In this document: one piece after another, positions 34,529 to 47,550 of the stretch
Position numbering within the stretch: position 1 is the stretch's first letter
How the letters are laid out: each line of letters opens with the position of its first letter
Source: Acorus gramineus
Taxonomy: Eukaryota; Streptophyta; Magnoliopsida; Acorales; Acoraceae
Direction: 5' to 3'
NCBI GenBank assembly: GCA_030737835.1
Contig: JAUJYN010000048.1
Location: 489,504 to 553,503, forward strand
DNA length: 64,000 nucleotides
Program-made: the position numbers and the translations under genes
Notes under the pieces: generated by a model
What the model was told of the DNA's origin: nothing
The model's database searches: none
Seen by the model: only the letters and a program-made list of their open reading frames with translations

Positions 34529-37500
34529 TGTCACGCCCCAGGGCGGCCAACCCCGGGACGCGGCAAATGTATACATATCATATCAGAAACCTACACAGGA
34601 GGTCAACAATATATATCATACACAATAAACAGAATGACACACAATGACAAGAAGCTGACATGATATATACACCTAATGCGGAAGCAAAAGACTGAGTCTG
34701 TAAATAAAACATACTACAGACTCGATACACAATCATCTGTCCTGTGAGAGCCAATATATACAAATAACAACTGAATATATACAACACGTGCTCAGCACGG
34801 AAATCCAATACATACAGCCAAGGAAAGGGATGCTGATAGCCTCTGGTACTCGCGGACGTAGCGCTGCTCCGCTACTGAAGAAATCCCTCGGAAAGCTCCA
34901 ACTGCTGCTCCGGCTCCAGCTCCAGCTCAGTGGCAACTGGGGAAAAACATATGCGAGGGGTGAGCCACACGCTCAGTGAACGGCACAACCCATGCATCAC
35001 AGACAATATTGACCACAACATATTAATCCAGCCATTCATCCCGCCTCAAAGGGGCAGGAACAACATAACCATTTATCCAATCCAGATCATACCCTCACCC
35101 TTACCCCTCAACAGGGGACTCAGGATTTTGGGACTAACTATCATCAATAAACAAGACCAGCGGGTCGCTTATCGCCGACCCACTACACCCTCACCCTCAC
35201 CTTTCCAAAGGTGACATAGGATTTTGGGACTGATAAACATTCATAAACAAAACCAGTGGGTCGCTCATCGACAACCCACTACACCCTCACCCTCACCTTT
35301 CCAAAGGTGACATAGGATTTTGGGACTGACTAGGCTGTTGGTCGCCCTTGGTCCACCGGTAGCCTCTCCTCCACACCGTAGCTTACCTGGTCTACTCCCA
35401 CATTCAGCACAGTCCGAGTCCAAGATCAGGAGGTGCCTACTGATGGGAGCCCTCTGTCAGGATAGCCTGTCTAACGCTGAGGAGTTCCTACTCGGATCCA
35501 ACGAAGGGAACAGAACGGCCTATCCATCGCATATGATCCACTCGGATCCGCTGACAGCACAAGTCTATCACTCTAATGTCTCGAATTCCTCAGAATTCCA
35601 CCAGCGCGCATAACCAAGATGCGGGGAAACATATATTATAACCCCGAGGTTATAATATTCTCTATAGTGCCATGAATTCATCAGAATTCCCTCCAGGGCG
35701 CATATCCAAGATGCGGGGAACATACAGAATAATATGAGGAAAAGAGACCTGGGGAGGGTAACCTGGGGTCCCGATGTGGGACAACCCGCCAACCATGCAA
35801 GGAACACGGAGTACCCTAACACGGGTCTCACCGCTGTCCTCGCTAGGCCCCTCCCCTATAACATTCTCTAAGCATGCTATTAATTATACAATCCATATTA
35901 TCATGGGCATGAATCTAACACACTAGTATTTAATTTAATTTAATAAATAAACTAGTAGGATGCATGCATAGGCCAAGGCTTCCTATCATGAAAACAGGAG
36001 GCATGATGCATGGCTCTTACACGTATCCTAAGGGTGTAAGTCCCTAACATACAGAGTCTAGGGTAGCATGCATTCTACATTTTCATCATGCTCACATGCA
36101 ATACATGTTATTACAGGTTAATATAATCCATGTCGCCCCAGGAGAGGTCGGTATACGCCCAAGTGCGTATAACACCTCTCTACTGGGTTGGATTGTCCCA
36201 CTCACCAGTATCTGGGTCGACGCGCGACCGTCCGTCTAGATCTGCAAGACAGACATTCACTGGTTAGTATTAATCCACAATTATCATTAAATACATACAT
36301 AACCACCCCAAAACCCACAACAAGCATCCAACACCTCCCCAACAACTACCCGCGGCCTCGGCAACCACCCGCACGGCCCCCGGCAACCACCCGCACGGCC
36401 GGCCACCGCCCGCACGGCCACCCGACCGCCCGGACGCGCCGCCGCGGGCCCCGCACGCCTTGCGCCGGTCCGCGAGCACCCCGCGCGCCCCCGCACGCAG
36501 TGCCCCGCCTCACGCGCACCCCGCGCGCACCTCCGCCACCTTGCCGCACCTCGCGCGCACCTCGCACGCACCTCGCCGCACCTCGCGCGCACCTCGCACG
36601 CCTTGCCGCACCTCGCGCGCACCTCGCACGCACCTCGCACGCCTTGCCGCACCTCGCCGCGCTTCGCGCGCACCACCGCGGCCTCACCGCGCCCTCCGCG
36701 CACCGCCACGGCCTCGCCGCAGCCTCCGCGCACCGCCACGCACCTCCGCCAGCCCCTCCGCCAGCACCTCGCGCTCAGCCTGCCGCGCCAGCGCCCTCCG
36801 CGCGCGCCCCGCGCTCAGCCTGCCGCGCCAGCGCCCTCCGCGCGCGCCCAGACCAGCCCCTGCCCGCCCAGGCCGACCAGCCCCTGCACCAGGCCCGCGC
36901 GCCCTCGCGCGCACGCCGCGCGCCCGCGCGCACCCGACCTGGCGCCGCCCGGGGCTGCTGCTGCTGCTGCTGCTCGGCCCGGACGATCTGCCGCTGCCCG
37001 AGCGCCACCACCACCTTCCAACCACCCCTGACCGCCCTCCGACGACCCCCACAGCCGCCGACCACCCCCAATCACAAAAACCCCACTCCTAGCATACATC
37101 TATGCAAGAAAAGTGAAGGAAAGGACCTTACCGAGGGGAGGAGGCGAAGTCCGGACGCTCTCCGCGCGCCGAAACCTTTCCCAAAGGCTCTCTTACGCCC
37201 CGATCTACCACGGCCTTCGAACCGGGCCAAAACAGAGGACAAAGAGAGGGGGACGGAGTGGCTAGAGTCGTCGGAACTCGGATTTGAAGACACCGGTGTG
37301 TAGATCGGGACCCGATCTACACTTCCCGTGCTTTGGGTTTTCGATTTCGAGGGGTCTAGGGGGCTTGAAAGGGTGAAAAACGAGAGAGAGGAGAGAGGGA
37401 TCACGTCGGGAGAGACGATGAATAGTGCCTTTTTGTTTTATTTGATTTCCTTTTATTAACAAGTCACTTAAAAACCCGGATACGCCCCGGAACTGCGAAA

Positions 37501-37721
37501 TTTTTGCAAACGATGCCAGAATTCGATGAAATTTTCGTGGGAGGTCAGAAATGGCACCAGGACACCAAATATGCAGTTAGATTTTCAATCGGAGTCCTCT
37601 AACTCGGACAATTGCTAACCGTCCAAAAATAAGCGGTTCCGATCGAAAAACCGGTAAAAACCGAAAACTGCCAGAACGCTCTAACGGTTACCAACAGGTT
37701 AAAAGTGACACATATATAACA
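34529..37721 (-). repeat. E2 5' LTR
   Basis: 3193 bp, co-linear with 27899-31076. The module is at 36206-36241, the GC block at 36330-37060 and the palindrome at 37300-37320. Confidence 0.95.
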
Positions 37722-39878
37722 CTCAGATATCACTGGAGAAAAATATATGCGAGGGGTGAGCCACACGCTCAGTGAATAGCACAGCCCATGCATCACAATT
37801 CATATTAACCATATATAATTCATAGCCCCTAACACGGGAGCAACAACACATTCTAATGGGTCGTTTCATCGCCAACCCACCTCCCCCCTCACCCTCACCC
37901 TTTCCGGGGGGTGACATGGGCCTCTTGGGGCATACTAGACCGCTCTCCACCCCTGGTCCACCCGGTAGCCTCTCCCACCCTCGTGGCCTCCGCCTGGTAT
38001 ACTCCCACTATCAGTACAGTCCGACGCATCGGAGGTACCTACGGATGGGAGCCCTCTGTCAGGTACAGCCAACGCCTGGGAGTTCCCACATTGGATCCAA
38101 CCAATAAGGAGAAGACAGCCTACTCACGCGGATATGATCCTCTTGGATCCGTCGACAACGATCTGTAACTCTACTAATGTCATGAATTCTCAAGAATTCC
38201 TCCAGGGCGCATAACTAAGATGCGGGGAGACATATATTATAACAACAAGGTTATAATATTCTCTAAGGCATGCTTGTAACTATATGCTCACATTTGATTT
38301 AATTAAATTAAACTAGATGGGAACATGCATAGTTCGGGGCTTTCCAATTAAAGGACAAGGTGACTAAACATGCATAGGCCGCTATACATGATATAAGGGT
38401 GCATATCCCTAGCATACAAAGTCTAAGGTGGCATGGATATATCATATTAATCATGCATGCATAGCTTTACATTTATTACATCTTAATACGCAACTATGGT
38501 GCCCCAGGGGAGGGCAATGCACGCCTACGTGCATCGAACGCCTCCCTACTGGGTTGGATTGTCCCACTCACCGAAACCCGGGTCGCTACGTGACTGTCCG
38601 TCAAGATCTGCAAGACAGGGGCATTCAATATGGTGAGTAACTACACAATACATAAGAAATTTACTAGAAATACCCAATACTCGGACAAGCATGCATACGG
38701 GCCCACACGCACGCGAGCACGCGCGTACGCACGCGAGTCCGAGTGCCCCGACACCCTCCCGAACCCACGGGCAGCCATACGCACGGCCACCCGCATGCGC
38801 ACGCACGAACGCGCACGCCTGCACGCGCCCCTGGGCACCGGGCGCACTGTCGCGCCCTTGCCCGCGCCCCCAGACACGCTGCTGCGCCCCTGCCCGCGCA
38901 ACAAGACACACTGCCGCACGCGCGCGCACGCTCGCGCGCGCGCGCGCCCTTGCGCACCGCGTGTCCATCCCTGGCGTAGCCGCGCGCACTGCGCCCCCAC
39001 GCAGCACTCCACGCGCACGCCCGCGCGTCTGCGCATACGCGCGCGCGCCCGAGCCCTTCCCACCCTTTCCTCAGCCCACCCTCACCCCCCTAACACCCAT
39101 GCAAGCATGCATACCCAAACACACACCCTTTACAAGCATTTAACCTAGCTAGGGGAGGAGAATGACTTACCCAAAGAGAGCAAAGGAAAGGGAGGGAACT
39201 CGGGTGCTCTTCGCGCACCAAATCGCCGCCACCGAGACCACCACTACCAAGACCACCCTCAGCCCTAATATGGCTGAAAACAGGGGAGAAAGGAAGCCAT
39301 GAGAGGAGGTCAACAAAGGGGAAATCCAAAACAAAAACCATGGGAAGGTAGATCAAGCCCTTACCAATCCTTTTCCCTTCAACGGCTTTCTTGATTTTCT
39401 TCTCCTACTAGCTCTAATGGTGGAAAATAAGAGGAGGGAGTGAGTGAGAAAGAGAGAGATGAAGAGGAGAGGAAGAAGAAGTGCACGCCCAAGTGGTTGC
39501 ACACACACACACACACTTAGGGTATTTGGGGTTTTTTGTTGTGTTTGACTTTGGGTCAACCTAACCACACTAACAAACAAAACCATTTGACCAAGTCAAT
39601 GGTCAAACTTGACTTGGTCAAAGTCTTCTTTGACTTGGTCAAGTCCCCCCATGACTTTTCGCTTGGTCAAAACTCAGATACAATTCAGAACTGTCAAATT
39701 CTGAAACATTACCGGAATTCGATGAAATTTTTGGGAGTGGCTTGAAATGGCACCAGGACACCTAATGTACAGCTAAAAGTCTAAAATTTTAGAGGTTTCG
39801 ATCAAAAAAAGAAAGTTAAAAAACTGCCAGAAATGTCTCAAAGGTGACCAGAAGGCTAAAAGTGACACATGTATAACA

Positions 39879-40238
39879 ATGGATACATTGTTAATTTTAA
39901 TAAGTACTTTGTTTTAATTTTTTAGTACATTGTTAGTGTCAATAACTTCTGTTTGTCCTATGTTATTATTTTTTTCAGTAACTTATGTTTGTCCTATTAT
40001 TCCATGTCTACAAAAGCAATCCAATAGCCTTTCATTCTCAAATCTTTGTTAGTTTAGCACCATTGTTTTCCTATTTATTATAGGAAGACGATGGATGAGA
40101 TAGCACTGAGAGACTGTCATTGCAACGTATTGAAGAAGACAACATTCTACATCTTGGTGGACATTCCCAAGATTTGTTTTAAAGATGAGTTACTTGACAT
40201 ATTTATTAGTAACTACAATCTTGATGATGATGTCTTTA
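39879..40238 (+). pseudogene. MULE-2 segment with a candidate exon
   Basis: After intronic TACATTGTTAAT motifs, an acceptor-like TTTATTATAG ends at 40083. An open stretch from 40084 then encodes MDEIALRDCHCNVLKKTTF and ICFKDELLDIFISNYNLDDD before the LTR at 40239. It is in the same orientation as the Lys/Pro/Ser-repeat gene upstream and could be its next exon. No domain is recognised. Confidence 0.4.
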
Positions 40239-43018
40239 TGTCACGCCCCAGGGCGGCCGTCCCCGAGACGTGGCAATAATAAAATATCAGCTATCAATAC
40301 CTGAGGTCAATAAAGACTCCAACAACAACACACAAGGTGGCAAAGCAAGGATAATGATAACTGGCTGAAAAGTGGAAGCATAATATATAAACAATGTCTG
40401 TAAATCAAAAACATTATTACAGACTCGAATACACAATCACTGTCCTGTGAGAGCCAAGTCTAGACCAAAGAAAATACAACCTGTACCACATGCACGATTT
40501 ACAATACATACAATGACTCTAGGACTGCTGACAGCCTCGCACTCGCCATCCGTCGGAAGAACGCTCCACGCCCATAAGACCACGCCACAGGGAAACTCCA
40601 ACTCCACGCCCAACACTGCCCCTGAAAAGAAACAGTATGCGAGGGGTGAGCTACAAGCTCAGTGAGTGGCTGGAAACCAATCACCATACATCAGTTCAAT
40701 ACATAAATACTTTCCCGTCAAGGAAAACATGGGTGGAAACCCATGGATAACAGGGTCACGCGGCAGCGCGACCAACCTCACCCTCACCCTCACACTTAGA
40801 GGGAGACTCTTGGGACTTTTGGGGAGAGACCATACCGTTGGTCGAGGAGACCCGGGATTACTGGTCTACACAACACTACTGGATCATCTACATCGGGATA
40901 ACTGACCCACGATGTCTTTAAACATCGATACACAACCGGACCCAACAACTATGGGAACGGACGAACAACGAATGGGTCACGCGGCGATGTGTCTTCACCT
41001 CATCCTCACCCTCACCCCCTAGAGGTGACATAGGACTTTTGGAAGAGACTTAGACTGCTCTACACCCTTGGTCCACCGGTAGCCCTTTCCCCACGTAGCC
41101 TCTACCTAGTATACTCCCACGATCAGTACGCTTCCGAATGCATCGGTGGTACCTACGGATGGGAGCCCTCTGTCAGGACAGCTTTAACGCCGGGGAGTTC
41201 CTACATCGGTTCCACGCTCACAATATCATTCGTTAACCCTCTCCCGGGTAGCCTCTACCTGATATACTCCCACGATCAGTACGCTCCCAAATGCATCGGT
41301 GGTACCTACGGATGGGAGCCCTCTGTCAGGACAGCTACAACCCGGGCCCCCTCAACACGGACGACATTGGGAGTAAACATTCCATGTTCGCAAAGCGAAC
41401 CCAATGGAAAACAACTACTCTCGATAATCACTTATCGAGATATCGAATACTACTGTACTCCCACACCGTTGCGTCGCTCAGACACAAAGGGGGTTGCCTC
41501 TGCTCTCACATAGAAATAATCCCATAAGCTAATGAATCCTCCTGAATTCCAAATGAGTGCATCGCTCGGATGCACGGGGCGATTGCATCGCTAGCGCACT
41601 AACTAATAAGGTACAACCTGACAGCGGGTCATACCCACGCCTATTTCAGATAGGCCTAATTAGTTTTAAAATGAGCATATATTTTAGAGGAGAATTTGAT
41701 CTTAGTTGGGTGCATGAACCATATGCACGATCACATATCAATTAATCATAGGGACACTCCCTAATCATATATTTACATCATAATAAATCATACAACATGC
41801 ATACATGGTCATTAATCACATAAACATACAAAATATACTCTAATATCCGTTGGATATTGCCAACTTAAAAGAAAGGGTCAAGCGCGATCTCGCGCACTAA
41901 CAGGTGCATGCCAATATTCCAAACGAACCCGAGTCGAGTAGGAAATCGCCTCTACTTACTCAGTTCGTTCAGAGGGGGAGGGCGAGAGAGATCATCATCT
42001 CATGAAGCTGGTCATAGCTTTGCCCCATTAGCATGGGCGCAACAGCTACACCACGCCCTCGAGTCTTATCGCAAGGGAATATCAGGCAGGTACCCGTTAT
42101 TAACCCAGACTTAATCATACTGTATATTCCCATTAATATGGTGGGAGTAGTATTACAATACTACCTAAGACATGTCATATTCTATACATCCATACACATT
42201 TACAACATACATGTCCATACTAGAGGGGCTCATACAACACAATCATTCATACATGAATACAATACATGTATATAAGCCTAGCATGCAAGATATCTACATA
42301 TTATAGCTAGGGGGCCCCATCGATGCGCGACGCGCGACTACACGCGTCGAGCGCATCCCGAGAGGGGGGGGGATTGGATCGAACCACTCACCATACTGGC
42401 ACCCAGCCGCGTGCCTAGGTGCACTGCCCCGCGCGGGCGCGCAAGCTAGCGCGCACCCCGCTCGCTGCCAGCGTCCGCGCGCACCCGCGCGCACGCGCGC
42501 GCCTGCGCGCCCGCCTGCGCCTGCCAGTGCCCCTCTGTGCGCGCGCCTGCGCGCGCAGACAGACCCCTGCGCGCCCAGCACTCCCCAACCCTCTTTTAAC
42601 CCCTTTTAACCCCTCCCCCACACTTCTCACTCACCCTAAACCAATTACCTAACATGCATGACTTCCCTACAACCCCCTAAGCCATGAAAAACCAAGAAAA
42701 GAAGGGGAAGAGCTCACCTTGGGAGGGGGAATGAAAGGGGGAGATTCGGGGGCCCTCGATGCACCCGCGACCACCTCAACCACCACCACCACTACCACCA
42801 CCTCCACAGCCCTCCTCAGCCTCCTTTGGCTGCAAAACAGGGGGGGGGAAAGGACATGAAAAGGGAGCTAGAGAGAGAAGGATCAACAACAACACCAACA
42901 CAACCTTGCTCTTCCTCCTTCACCTTCTCCTTCTCTTCTCTTTGAGACATTAACACAAACACATGGGGGGATTGAAAGAGAGGAAGAGAGACCCCCAAAA
43001 AAAATCCACGTGGGGAGT

Positions 43019-43084
<66 letters not shown>

Positions 43085-43524
43085 CCACTTGGGGGGGGGG
43101 TGAGAACAAGATTGGGTGAGGGGGGTAAACCTAAGCCTATTCTCACCCTCTAACAACCAAATAACCAAGTGGTTGTTTCACCACTAAGCAAAAAGGGGGT
43201 AAGGTTACCCAAGGTCACCCCATTCACCAAAATATCTCTCACTATTTGACTAATCAAACCAGGAACTCTCGAAAACCCAGATACGATTTGGAACTGCATA
43301 TTTTTCCAAACGTTACCGGAATTCGATGAAATTTTTATGGGTAGTACTAAACAGTACCAGGACCGATAATATGCAGTCAGATTTCCAATCAGAGTACTCT
43401 AACTCCCGCAGGTGGCTAAAAGCCAAAATTTTAGCGGTTCCGATCGAAAAATTAAAAAGCCCCTGAATGACCCAGAAGTGACCAAGGCTTAACCGAAATG
43501 GCTCCAAATGACACAGGCATAACA
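40239..43524 (-). mobile_element. Type B LTR, minus orientation
   Basis: Complete ends are TGTCACGCCCC at 40239 and GACACAGGCATAACA at 43524, without internal region. The flanks CTTTA (left) and ATAAT (right) do not match, so this is not a simple solo LTR. Recombination between two insertions, or a deletion at one edge, is likely. It has a short GC block (42410-42590) and a long GA tract (43021-43080). Confidence 0.88.
43021..43080. repeat. (GA)30 microsatellite
   Basis: Thirty perfect GA units lie in the U3/leader part of a type B LTR. GA tracts in plant promoters can bind GAGA-type factors. The purity suggests recent expansion. Confidence 0.95.
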
Positions 43525-43613
43525 ATAATAGTTTAAACATCATCGGATGAAGAAGCACAAAATACTTTAAACACAGAATACTTCTAAGCACACAGGATAA
43601 TATGTCTTAATAC
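43525..43613 (-). other. MULE-2 sliver
   Basis: Eighty-nine AT-rich bases lie between two LTRs. They join 50481 once the solo LTR (duplication AATAC) is removed, so they lie just downstream of the transposase stop. Confidence 0.6.
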
Positions 43614-44467
43614 TGTCACGCCCCAGGGCGATCGTTTTCGAGAAGTGGCAAATATATAATATCAGTTATCAATATCTGAGGTCAACAAAGACTCCAACAA
43701 TAACATACAAGGTGGCAAGGCAAAGATAAATGATGGCTAAACTGAAAGGCGGAAGCATAAAATACCAATAATGTCTGTAAACCAAAATATTATTACAGAC
43801 CCGAATACACAATCACTGTCCTGTGAGAGCCAAGTCTAATTCAAATAAAATACAACCAGTGTCACATGCACGATTACCAATACTTAAATGACACTAAGAT
43901 TACTGACAGCCTCGCACTCACCAACTGCTAGACGGGATGCTCCACACATGCAAGACCACGCCACAGGGAAGCTCCAGCTCTACACCCAACACCGCCCCTG
44001 TAGAAGAAACAATACACGAGGGGTGAGCTACAAGCTCAGTAAGTGGCTGGAAACCAAACACCATTACAACAATTTAATGCAATGCAACTTCCTTTCAAGA
44101 ACAAAAACATGGGTAGAAACCTAAAGGATAACAAGGTCACGCAGCGGCGCGACCATGCCTCGCCCTCGCCCTCGCCCTCTCCTCCGAAGGAAAACTCATG
44201 GGACACTCGGGGAGGAACAAACTACTAACCATAATACATGGTGTTACTAGATAATATGGTACAACGAGTCTAACAATTACGAGGTAGAGATACACTACGA
44301 TACCTCAAGCGTTAGACATAACATAGTACAAGTCCCTCCGCTATGAGGTATAGATAAACTACGATACCTCAAGCGCTAGGCGTAACATATCCAGAGTATA
44401 CTAGATGGGTGTAAGAGTTACGTGACGATGTGACTCAACTTACCCTCACCCTCACCCTCGCAGGAGT

Positions 44468-47400
44468 TGTCACGCCCCAGGGCGGCCGTCCCCGGGACGC
44501 GGCAAGTGTATATATATGATATCAGTAACAAGAGTTCAATAATATACCACAAACAACAACTACAAATGACAACACAGATAAAAGCAGGGCTGACATAATA
44601 TATACACCAAGTGCGGAAGCTAAAAGACTGAGTCTGTAGTCAAAACATACTACAGACTCGATACATAATCACAAGTCCTGTGAGAGCCAACATGCCCATA
44701 TATATATACACAAATAAAATCCATACAAAATCCAACTAGGTGCCCAAGCACAGAATATATACATACAACTGAAAGAAGGGTGCTGATGGCCTCAAAACTC
44801 GTGGGACGCGGCGCTACTCCTCTACCGGCGTAGTCGCTCGGGAAGCTCCTCCCTCAGAGATCACTGAAAAAGACAATATGCGAGGGGTGAGCCACACGCT
44901 CAGTGAATAGCACAACCCATGCATACAGTTCATATTAACCACATTTAAGCAATTCATAAGCCACAAGTGGCATAATATCACAATCCGGGGGTTCGTTACA
45001 TCGCCGAACCCCATACCCTCACCCTCACCCTCACCCTCAACAGGTGACCTAGGATGTTGGGACTTAGCGGGTTGATAATCATCCATACATAATCCTGTGG
45101 GTCGTCGCATCGCCGGCCCACCATACCCTCACCCTCACCTCTCAACAGGTGACATAGGCTCTTGGCACTGACTAGGCTGTTGGTCACCCTTGGTCCACCG
45201 ATAGTCTCTCCTCACTCCGTAGGTCGTTTGGCCACTCTCATGTTCAGCACAGTCCTTCACCAAAATCAGGAGGCGCCTACTAATGGGAGCCCCTGCACGG
45301 GACAACCTGTCTAACGCTGAGGTAGTCTCTAACAGGATCCGACGAAGGGAACAGAACAGCCTATCCATCGCATATGATCCACTCGGATCCGCTGACAGCA
45401 CATCTCTACAACTCTAATGTCTTGAATTCCTCAGAATTCCACCAGCGCGCATAACCAGGATGCGGGGAAATAAATACGACATAAAGGGGAAAAGAGACCT
45501 TGGGAGGGTAACCTGAGGTCCCGATGTAGGACATCCGACAACCAAACGAGGAACACGGAGTACCCTAACCCGGGTCTCAATGTTAACCTCGCAAGGCCCC
45601 CTTATATTCCCTAAGCATGCTATCTATTATTACAGTTCGCATTTAATTAAATAAACCAAACTAATAGGACGCATGCACAGGTCGGGCTTTCCTAGCATGA
45701 TAGCGAGGTGGCAGGATGCACGGCTCATGCACAATCCTAAGGGTGCAAGTCCCTATCACACAATCTAGGGTGGCATGCAATTCTACACACACATCATGCT
45801 TACATAGATTATAATTGCAATAATTAATACAAACTATACGCCCCAGGGGAGATCGGTACACGCCCAAGGCATGTAACGCCTCCCAAACTGGGTTGGGTTG
45901 TCCCACTCACCGGAAATCGGGTCGACGCGCGACCGTCCGTCGAGATCTGCAAGACAGGGTATTAACTGGTTAGAATAAATCCACAAATACCCAATAATAC
46001 ACAATAAATACCCCAAAACCCCAAATCAAACACCCAACACCCCCGGCAACCACCCGCACGGCCACCCGACCGCCCGGGTGCACCGCCGCGCTTCAGCCCG
46101 CGCATCCCGCACACCGCCGGCTCCTGCCCGCCGCCTGGACACGCCGCCGCACCACCCCCGGGGGCTCCGCGCGTCCACTGCGCCCAGCCGCAGTAGCCCG
46201 CGCGCCCCGAACACCTCGCGCCGCCCCGCGAGCACTCCGCACGGCCCCCGCGCGCAGCACCTCACCCCGCGCGCACCCCGCGCGCACCACCACTGCCTCT
46301 CCGCGCCCTCCGCGCGCACTGCCCTGCTCGACCAGCCCTCGCGCACACCTCGCCTGCCCTACCGCGCCTCGCGCACACCTCGCCTGCCCCACCGCGCCTC
46401 GCGCACACCTCGCCTGCTCGACCACGCCTCGCGCACACCTCGCCTGTTCGACCAGCACCTCGCGCACAGCACCCCGCGCTCGTACGCCCAGCACCCGCAC
46501 GCCTGGATGGCCTCCAGCTCCTCGCACACGGCACCCGAACGACCAGCTCCCCCGAGCGCACGCCCGCGCGCACGCCCAACCAGCCCCTGCGCTCGCTGCC
46601 TGTGCTGCCTGAGGCCCCCAGCCCGAGCACGCCAGCACTGCCAGCCCATCCAGCGCGCCCAGCACGACCAGCTCCTCGCACCAGACCCGCGCACACCCGC
46701 GCGCACGCACACCCGCGCACGCACGCGCGCATGCCCGCGCGCGCCCAGCATGTGCGCTGCCTGAGCCGCTGCCGCTGCTGCCTGCGCCCGAGGACATCTC
46801 CCACCAGCCCGAGCACCACCACCACCAACCCCCGGCCACCCTTGGCCTCCGACCACCCCCAACCACCTCCGACAGCCCCCAGCCGCCCTCCTCACACCCA
46901 AAACTTCCCCTAACAAGCATCTAAACAAGAGAAGCAAGGAAAGGAAGCTTACCCAAGGCAAGGAGAGGAGAAGAGGGGATCCGGAAGCTCCTTTCGCACC
47001 GAAGCTCCTCCCCAAAGGTCTCCACCAACTAGACCTCTTTCCACCTCCGAAATGGGACCGGGCTGAGGAGAAGAGAGGGCGGAAGGAAGGGCAAAATACG
47101 TCGGAAATCGGATTTGAGAGCACCGGTGTGTAGATCGGGACCCGATCTACACTTCTCGTGCTTTGGGTTTTTGGTTTTGAGGGGTCTAAGGGGCTCAAAC
47201 GGAAGAAAAACGGAGAAGGGGAGAGAGAGGGCTTGGGGAGGAAGATGATGAATAGTAACTCGAGTTTTAGATCTCACATATATATAGTGTGCGACTTAAA
47301 AACCCGGATACGCCCCGGAACTGCGAAATTTTTGGAAACGATGCCGGAATTCGATGAAATTTTCATGAGTGGCTTAAAACCGCACCAGGACACATAATAT

Positions 47401-47550
47401 GCAGTTAGATTTTCAATCGGACTCCTCTAACTCGGACGATAGCTAACAGTCCAAAATTATGCGGTTCCGATCGAAAAACACAAAAATTTTAAAACTGCTA
47501 AAAATGCTCCAATGGTTGCCAATAGGCCAAAAAGTGACACATATATAACA
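44468..47550 (-). mobile_element. Type A LTR nested in a type B LTR
   Basis: The ends TGTCACGCCCC and GACACATATATAACA are complete, with no internal region. Flanks GGAGT and AAAGT agree at three of five positions, so the duplication is decayed or one side was altered. It carries the module at 45911-45946, a GC block at 46040-46910 and the palindrome at 47130-47150. Confidence 0.9.
46040..46910. repeat. GC-rich block with tandem CTCGC units
   Basis: It includes a short tandem series of CGCGCACACCTCGCCTG units at about 46335-46445. The open frames on both strands are compositional. Confidence 0.75.

Larger units (their letters stand above)
27899..37721 (-). mobile_element. E2: young type A LTR retrotransposon with reduced internal region
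   Basis: It has two LTRs, 27899-31076 and 34529-37721, nearly identical (about five substitutions and a few small length changes in the GC block seen by eye), and a perfect CTCAG duplication (27894-27898 and 37722-37726). The primer-binding site (34511-34523) and a polypurine tract (CCTAAGGGGGGAATAA-like, next to 31077) are both present. The internal region is only 3.45 kb and heavily degraded (many breaks), yet the insertion is recent. It was therefore probably mobilised in trans by a relative. By usual plant substitution rates it is likely well under a million years old. Confidence 0.93.
19382..39878 (-). mobile_element. E1: Ty3/gypsy LTR retrotransposon, type A, with nested insertions
   Basis: A minus-orientation element with 5 bp flanks ATGGG (19377-19381) and ATGGA (39879-39883), which differ by one base. 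Its parts are a 3' LTR (19382-24512, holding a solo LTR), an internal region (24513-27543) and a 5' LTR (27544-39878, holding element E2). The primer-binding site matches initiator-Met tRNA. Recognisable domains are gag with a zinc knuckle, protease, RT and RNase H. The family is Ty3/gypsy, probably a Del/Tekay-like chromovirus, judged by relation to E2. The element is a fossil with several breaks. Its two LTRs differ visibly at a few percent by eye, so it is clearly older than E2. Confidence 0.9.
27544..39878 (-). repeat. E1 5' LTR (contains element E2)
   Basis: The LTR sequence runs 27544-27893 and continues at 37722 after the E2 insertion (CTCAG duplication). It ends GACACATGTATAACA at 39878. 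The module at 38572-38607 and a GC block at about 38690-39060 are in the later part, with (ACCCTC)n at about 37887 and an (AC)n tract at 39500. Confidence 0.88.

Noticed and set aside
46078-46920. 228-275-codon frames on both strands
   Set aside because: GC block of a nested LTR; no recognisable protein.
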